Below, piece by piece: positions 5,728-9,052 of a stretch of DNA of 9,052 nt. Positions within the stretch are counted from its first letter, which is position 1. Each line of letters starts with the position of its first letter. A program made the position numbers and the translations under genes. This stretch comes from Bacillota bacterium (lineage in GTDB: Bacteria; Bacillota; Sulfobacillia; RBS10-35; JAJYVN01): contig JAKAUG010000159.1 of NCBI GenBank assembly GCA_021827805.1, positions 1-9,052 of the forward strand, read 5' to 3'. The notes beneath the pieces were generated by a model. That model was given only the letters and a program-made list of their open reading frames with translations, was not told the DNA's origin and made no database searches.

Positions 5728-7620
5728 TCAACCCTCGGGCAGCCAGACGCGCATGGCCCCCTGGGCGCGGTTGTCCCAGGCAAAGTACGGCACGGCGCGG
5801 AGCAGCGCCCCGGCGGCGCGGGGCGGCGCGGGCCGATAGAGGGCGCCACCCCAGTCATCACCGCGGGCCACCCTCCCGAGGGTCTGCAGGCTCACCACGC
5901 CCCCGAGCAGGTCCGCGGACCACTCGGCGACGATATCCGCACCGGCCACCAGGGAGACGCGCCCGAGCGGGATCCCGGGATTGTCCACCTCCTCCAGGCA
6001 GAAGATCAGTGGGCCCCGCTGCAGGGCCGCGCAGCCCTGGTCCTCCCGCACCTGGGGGTGGGCCCAGATGCGTTCCGGCGGCATCGGCAGCACAAGGCGC
6101 ACGCGTTCCCCCGCCCGCCAGGTGCGATCAAGCCACGCGTAGCCATCCCGCGCCACGGCGCCCACATCCACCGTCTGGCCCTGGACCTCCAGGCGCGGGG
6201 CGCGGCACCAACCTGGCAGGCGCAGCAGCAGCTCGAAGCGCGCCGGCTTCTCCGGCTCCAGGGTCAGCTCGACGCTACCATCCCAGGGATAGTCCGTGCG
6301 CTGCCGGATCACGACGCGTTGCCCGTCCAGATCGACCTCGGCCTGCCCCTGCACGTACAGGTGCACGGCCAGGGTCCCGGGGCCCGCCGCGTACACGTAC
6401 TGCCCAAGGGAAGCCACGATCCGGGCGGCGTTCGGGGGGCAGCAGGCGCACCCGAACCACTCCTGCCGGTGCACGTCGCCGCGGCTGGCCAGGGGGTTGG
6501 CGTAGAAAAAGCGCGTTCCGTCGGCGGAGACCCCCGCCAGCACCCCGTTGTACAGGACGCGCTCCAGCACATCCCCGTACTCCCCGCGCGGCTCGAGCTC
6601 CAGCATGCGGTGCGCCCAGAACGCCAGCCCCACGGAGGCGCAGGTCTCCGCGTAGGCGCTGGCGTTGGGCAGGTCCCAGTCCTCGGTGAAGCCCTCGTTG
6701 GCCGCCGAGGAGCCGACCCCGCCAGTGATGTACATGTGCCGGCCCGTCACGTCGGCGAACAGCCGCCGGCAGGCCGCGGCAAGCTCCTCGTCCCCCGTCT
6801 CCACCGCCAGGTCGGTCATGGCCGAGTAGAGGTACATGGCCCGCACCGCGTGGCCCACGGCCTCGCTCTGCTGGCGCACGGGGGCATGGGACTGGTTGTG
6901 GCGGGCCGGGTGGCGGAGCGAACGCATGAAGCCCTCGGCGTGCCCGGGGGTACCCCGGCGGGCGGCCTCCACCTCGAAGTAGTTGGGAGACTGACCGCGC
7001 TGGTCCACGAAGTACCGGGCCTGGGCCAGATAACGCTCCTCGCCCGTGGCCCGGTAGAGCCGCACCAGCGCCAGTTCCACCTCCTCATGGCCGCTGTACC
7101 CGGGAATCTGACCGGGCCCCAGGCCGAAGACCCGGCCGATGTGGTCGGCCAGCCGGCAGGCCGCATCCAGGAGCACGCGCTCCCCGGTGGCCTGGTGGTG
7201 CGCGACGGCGGCCTCGATGAGGTGCCCCGCGCAGTAGAGCTCATGGGCGTCCCGCAGGTCCTGCCAGTGCGCCCCAGGTTCCACCGTGCTGAAGTAGACG
7301 TTCAGGTAGCCGTCGGGCTGCTGCGCGCCCACGATGGCCCGCACCACCTCCCCGAGGCGCGCGCCGAGCTCGGGGTCCGGGTCGGTCGCCAGCGCGTAGC
7401 TGGCCGCCTCGACCCACTTGGCGACATCCGAATCCCAGAAGTAGTGGGGCACCGGCTCCTGCCCCGGGCGCCAGCCGAGGGCAAAAGCAGCCAGGCGGCC
7501 GGTCTCCGCCAGCTGCGCGTGCGCGTGCGGCAGGGACTGCAGACGGTTGGTCCGCTGGCGTGCGGACCAGAAGCGGTCCTCCACCCGGACCCTGGACCAG
7601 GGAACAGGACGCAGTCGCAC
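5728..7620 (-). CDS. GH127 beta-L-arabinofuranosidase-like glycoside hydrolase
   Basis: This 630-residue enzyme is predicted to release L-arabinose from beta-L-arabinofuranosyl groups. It has the (alpha/alpha)6 barrel landmarks DRFW (near the N-terminus), QPDGYLNVYF, DAHELYCAGHLIEAAVAH and YITGGVGS, and a C-terminal beta region. In the characterised member HypBA1, zinc is held by Glu338, Cys340, Cys417 and Cys418, with Cys417 as nucleophile and Glu322 as acid/base. The counterparts here are E325 and C327 (AETCAS), C393 and C394 (CCPPN) and E309, spaced 16 residues before E325 as in HypBA1. All are present. There is no signal peptide, so the enzyme is probably cytoplasmic. I start at GTG-7620, 6 bases after GGAG; this gives MRLRPVPWSRVRVEDRFW, like other family N-termini. 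GTG-7632 would add four residues. The gene is divergent from the sugar epimerase gene. Members also act on other sugars, so substrate is moderately certain. Confidence 0.9.
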   Translation of the reverse strand: MRLRPVPWSRVRVEDRFWSARQRTNRLQSLPHAHAQLAETGRLAAFALGWRPGQEPVPHYFWDSDVAKWVEAASYALATDPDPELGARLGEVVRAIVGAQQPDGYLNVYFSTVEPGAHWQDLRDAHELYCAGHLIEAAVAHHQATGERVLLDAACRLADHIGRVFGLGPGQIPGYSGHEEVELALVRLYRATGEERYLAQARYFVDQRGQSPNYFEVEAARRGTPGHAEGFMRSLRHPARHNQSHAPVRQQSEAVGHAVRAMYLYSAMTDLAVETGDEELAAACRRLFADVTGRHMYITGGVGSSAANEGFTEDWDLPNASAYAETCASVGLAFWAHRMLELEPRGEYGDVLERVLYNGVLAGVSADGTRFFYANPLASRGDVHRQEWFGCACCPPNAARIVASLGQYVYAAGPGTLAVHLYVQGQAEVDLDGQRVVIRQRTDYPWDGSVELTLEPEKPARFELLLRLPGWCRAPRLEVQGQTVDVGAVARDGYAWLDRTWRAGERVRLVLPMPPERIWAHPQVREDQGCAALQRGPLIFCLEEVDNPGIPLGRVSLVAGADIVAEWSADLLGGVVSLQTLGRVARGDDWGGALYRPAPPRAAGALLRAVPYFAWDNRAQGAMRVWLPEG

Positions 7621-7624
7621 GCGG

Positions 7625-7630
7625 CTCTCC
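7625..7630 (-). promoter_or_regulatory. Ribosome binding site that decides the GH127 start
   Basis: GGAGAG on the minus strand has its GGAG core 6 bases before GTG-7620. Only a loose G-run (GGGGGTGGG) precedes the alternative GTG-7632, and the long upstream extension to 7818 is not protein-like. Confidence 0.45.
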
Positions 7631-7758
7631 ACAGTTGCCCACCCCCGCGCTGGCGTACCACGCGCGGTCAGGGGGCTCCTGCCGCCCGCGGTGGGCAGAC
7701 CGACGCCCGCGGGGCCTGACCAGGCGCGGACCACCGCTCGCGGCGACCCGACGGCGTC

Positions 7759-7806
7759 CAAGCGTGGTCCTCCCAAGCGGGGTGCGCCTCCCGCACGCCA
7801 CGCTTG
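7759..7806. repeat. Perfect 9-bp inverted repeat with nested hairpin
   Basis: CAAGCGTGG (7759-7767) and CCACGCTTG (7798-7806) are exact reverse complements separated by 30 bases. Inside them GCGGG (7777-7781) pairs with CCCGC (7790-7794), or alternatively GTGCG (7782-7786) with CGCAC (7792-7796). The outer arms lie 139-186 bases upstream of the GH127 start. The element could be an operator, a terminator without a T-run, or chance; by rough estimate one such repeat in 500 bases of this composition is not improbable. Confidence 0.35.
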
Positions 7807-7939
7807 AGGTGGCGCCAAGGGATGGCACGGGCGGTGGAGGCATGGTGGAGCATGGCGGCGGCATCACCGCTGGGGGCTCGCGCGGAGCCTCTGGCCGCGC
7901 CCCTGTTCCGCGGCGGGCGCCTGGTGGCCGAGCCGGGCA

Positions 7940-8041
7940 GTGTGGCCGCGGCTGCCGCGCGCCTTTGCCCACCCGCTGGATCTCTCGCCGCGCCTCTGGC
8001 AGCTGCGCAAGGATCTGTTGGAACAGGTCGCGTCCGGCTGA
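7940..8041 (+). pseudogene. Short coding-like stretch, possibly C-terminal remnant of a lost gene
   Basis: From GTG-7940 to the TGA at 8039-8041 this frame reads 33 residues: VWPRLPRAFAHPLDLSPRLW, then QLRKDLLEQVASG. Counting by hand, third codon positions are about 88% G/C and second positions about 48%, which is the pattern of real genes in such DNA. The opposite-strand frame fits less well. There is no good ribosome binding site, so it is more likely a remnant than an expressed peptide. Upstream, another plus-strand frame (about 7720-7940; for example ARAVEAWWSMAAASPLGARA) also looks partly protein-like. A frameshift near 7935 would join them. I do not recognise the family. It lies directly upstream of the epimerase gene on the same strand. 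Confidence 0.22.
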
Positions 8042-8103
8042 CGGCGCCGTCACCAGGCGCGGCAGGAGAGCCGCTCGCCGCGCGGAACCGGCGCACCAGG
8101 ACC

Positions 8104-8116
8104 GGAGAGGAGAGGG
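8104..8116 (+). promoter_or_regulatory. Ribosome binding site that decides the GTG start of the epimerase gene
   Basis: The purine run GGAGAGGAGAGGG ends 7 bases before GTG-8124. An ATG at 8117 directly follows the run but lies in a different frame whose product is not protein-like. Confidence 0.55.
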
Positions 8117-8123
8117 ATGCGCT

Positions 8124-8939
8124 GTGCTCGTCTCCCTGCAGGAGGGCCTTCTGCCCGGCCGGGATTTCGCGGAGAAGCTTGCCAATGCGGAGGCCTATGG
8201 CTTCGACGCCGTCGAACTCGACGGCGGGGCCCTGGAGGACGAGACACGCAGGGCCGAACGGCGCCGGGCCCTCCAAAACTCCCGAGTGCGCGCGAGCAGC
8301 ATCTGCGGCGGGATCCACCACCGCTTCATCGACGTGGATCCGGGCGAGCGCCAGCGGGCGCGAGACTCCCTGCGCCGGCAACTGGCCCACGCCGCCGAGC
8401 TGGGCGCCACCGGGCCGATCTTTGTGCCCATCTTCGCGGGTCCGAACCGCATGCCGGACCTCCGCCCCCTGCGCTCGCGCTGGGAACTGGCGCGCGACCT
8501 CTGCGTCGAGGTTCTGCGCCAGATCGACGAGGATGCCCGCGCCGCGGGGGTGCTCGCGCTCCTGGAGCCGCTCAACCGCTACGAGGCCGACTTCCTGAAC
8601 CGCCTGGACCAGGCGCGGGACATGCTGCGCCAACTCCCAGCCGACCACCACGTGCGGATCATGGCGGACTTCTTCCACATGAACATCGAGGAGACCAGCA
8701 TCCCCGCCGCCCTGGAGGGTGCGGGCGCCCTGGTGGCTCACGTGCACCTGGCGGATAGCACGCGCCGCGAGCCGGGCTCGGGCTCCATCGACTTCGTCGC
8801 CGGCCTGCGCGCGCTGCGCCGGATCGGCTTCGACGGGGCGATGGCCATGGAATGCGGCCTCTCCGGACCGGCCCAGGAGGTGCTCCCCCGCAGTGTCGCC
8901 TACCTGCGGCGCTGCCTGGCCGAGGCTGGGGCCAGCTGA
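8124..8939 (+). CDS. TIM-barrel sugar (phosphate) isomerase/epimerase, xylose-isomerase-like
   Basis: This 271-residue cytoplasmic enzyme belongs to the AP-endonuclease-2/xylose-isomerase-like TIM-barrel superfamily, which interconverts ketoses or epimerises sugars through a metal-bound enediol. The four expected metal ligands are visible: E148 (ALLEPLNRYE), D182 (IMADFFHMNIEE), H208 (AHVHLADS) and E243 (AMECG). Their spacing is close to that of the D-tagatose/D-psicose 3-epimerase group (E150, D183, H209, E244 in the Agrobacterium enzyme). Length is normal for the family. The protein begins MLVSLQEGLL, reaching the first strand and helix of the barrel quickly, as expected. It is divergent from GH127, so it may act on the sugar GH127 releases, or on a derivative. 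Substrate cannot be read from sequence: hydroxypyruvate isomerase-like, inosose-related and 3-epimerase activities all remain possible. Family confidence is high, substrate confidence low. Confidence 0.87.
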   Translation: MLVSLQEGLLPGRDFAEKLANAEAYGFDAVELDGGALEDETRRAERRRALQNSRVRASSICGGIHHRFIDVDPGERQRARDSLRRQLAHAAELGATGPIFVPIFAGPNRMPDLRPLRSRWELARDLCVEVLRQIDEDARAAGVLALLEPLNRYEADFLNRLDQARDMLRQLPADHHVRIMADFFHMNIEETSIPAALEGAGALVAHVHLADSTRREPGSGSIDFVAGLRALRRIGFDGAMAMECGLSGPAQEVLPRSVAYLRRCLAEAGAS

Positions 8940-8953
8940 AGCCCCGGGCAGGT

Positions 8954-8973
8954 CTGGCCGCCGCGGTGGCCGG
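8954..8973. terminator. GC hairpin after the epimerase gene, possible terminator
   Basis: GGCCGC (8956-8961) pairs with GGTGGCC (core 8966-8971), including one G-U, around the loop CGCG. Two further pairs (8954-8955 with 8972-8973, one of them G-U) extend the stem. It starts 14 bases after the epimerase stop and lies between that gene and a probable convergent gene. A T-run is missing, so this is a weak call. A second small stem, TGGCC (8991-8995) with GGCCA (9002-9006), lies further on. Confidence 0.25.
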
Positions 8974-9013
8974 TTCCTGACGGCGTGGGATGGCCTGGCT
9001 GGGCCAAGGGACT

Positions 9014-9052
9014 CTAGAGGTGCACCCCCCGCAGGGCCCGCTCCGGATAGCG
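9014..9052 (-). CDS. Probable C-terminal end of a gene entering from the right edge
   Basis: The minus strand reads RYPERALRGVHL and then TAG at 9016-9014. Eleven of twelve codons end in G or C, and second positions are mixed, as in the other real genes here. The other two frames show no such pattern. Twelve residues are too few to name a family. The gene would converge on the epimerase gene with a 74-base gap. Confidence 0.3.
   Translation of the reverse strand, partial: RYPERALRGVHL

Larger units (their letters stand above)
7621..8123. other. 503-base intergenic region between divergent GH127 and epimerase genes
   Basis: No full gene with family resemblance lies here on either strand. It contains the GH127 ribosome binding site, a perfect 9-bp inverted repeat (7759-7806), a short coding-like stretch ending in a stop at 8041, and the epimerase ribosome binding site at its right end. 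It is much longer than the other divergent gaps in the window. I found no clear promoter hexamers. CACCAGG occurs twice in the last 80 bases, which I regard as chance. Confidence 0.6.

Noticed and set aside
5703..5736. Intrinsic terminator between the 3D and GH127 genes
   Set aside because: It has only 5 plus 3 base pairs with a bulge, a large loop and no T-run.
4395..6689. 764-codon plus-strand frame across the 3D and GH127 genes
   Set aside because: The translation is Arg/Pro/Ala low complexity and crosses two well-supported genes on opposite strands.
6058..7719. 553-codon frame antisense to GH127
   Set aside because: It mirrors GH127 codons. GH127 has every catalytic residue, while this product has no recognisable domain.
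7621..7818. N-terminal extension of GH127 to an upstream start at 7818
   Set aside because: The extra 66 residues are Gly/Arg/Pro-rich and unlike the family N-terminus. GTG-7620 has a spaced GGAG and a family-like start.
7241..8185. 314-codon minus-strand frame across the GH127 5' region, with a helix-like segment LFQQILAQLPEARREIQ
   Set aside because: The helix-like part is the mirror of the better-supported plus-strand stretch ending at 8041. The rest is low complexity and overlaps GH127.
1..9052. CRISPR array, insertion sequence ends, tRNA or rRNA genes
   Set aside because: I saw no regularly spaced repeats, transposase motifs, cloverleaf with the TTCGA-type arm, or rRNA signature on either strand.

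Overview
This 9,052-base window is very GC-rich and looks like chromosomal DNA from a Gram-positive-type bacterium. The best lineage clue is a membrane-anchored G5 plus 3D-domain wall protein, an architecture typical of Bacillota. Starts are often GTG, with one probable TTG, and lie behind strong purine-rich ribosome binding sites. This fits a high-GC Bacillota lineage or, less likely, an actinobacterium; the placement is inference. I see no rRNA, tRNA, CRISPR array, insertion sequence or phage gene.

Layout: (1) 1-251, minus: the 5' end of an unrecognised, probably beta-rich protein that runs off the left edge. (2) 504-1757, plus: an ERCC4 (XPF/MUS81-type) nuclease-domain protein with a C-terminal winged helix-turn-helix. 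(3) 1809-4763, minus: a large lipoprotein of Asp-box (BNR) beta-propeller repeats. It converges on the nuclease gene across 51 bases, and a bulged stem there contains both stop codons. (4) 4948-5718, plus: a membrane-anchored G5 + 3D-domain protein, divergent from the lipoprotein. (5) 5728-7620, minus: a GH127 beta-L-arabinofuranosidase-like enzyme with all metal and catalytic residues, converging on the 3D gene with a gap of 9 bases. (6) 7621-8123: a 503-base divergent intergenic region with a 9-bp perfect inverted repeat and a short coding-like stretch that may be gene debris. (7) 8124-8939, plus: a TIM-barrel sugar isomerase/epimerase with the complete E-D-H-E metal-site tetrad. (8) 9014-9052, minus: probably the last 12 codons of a gene that enters from the right edge.

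The genes form three functional pairs or singles. The nuclease suggests DNA repair or processing. The divergent lipoprotein and G5-3D protein both act outside the membrane and suggest cell-envelope work. The divergent GH127 enzyme and TIM-barrel epimerase suggest intracellular use of L-arabinofuranosides, because neither has a signal peptide. I found nothing that clearly amounts to a new multi-gene system. The points most worth following are the nuclease architecture and its structured leader, the shared stop-codon stem, and the possible gene remnant plus inverted repeat at 7718-8041.
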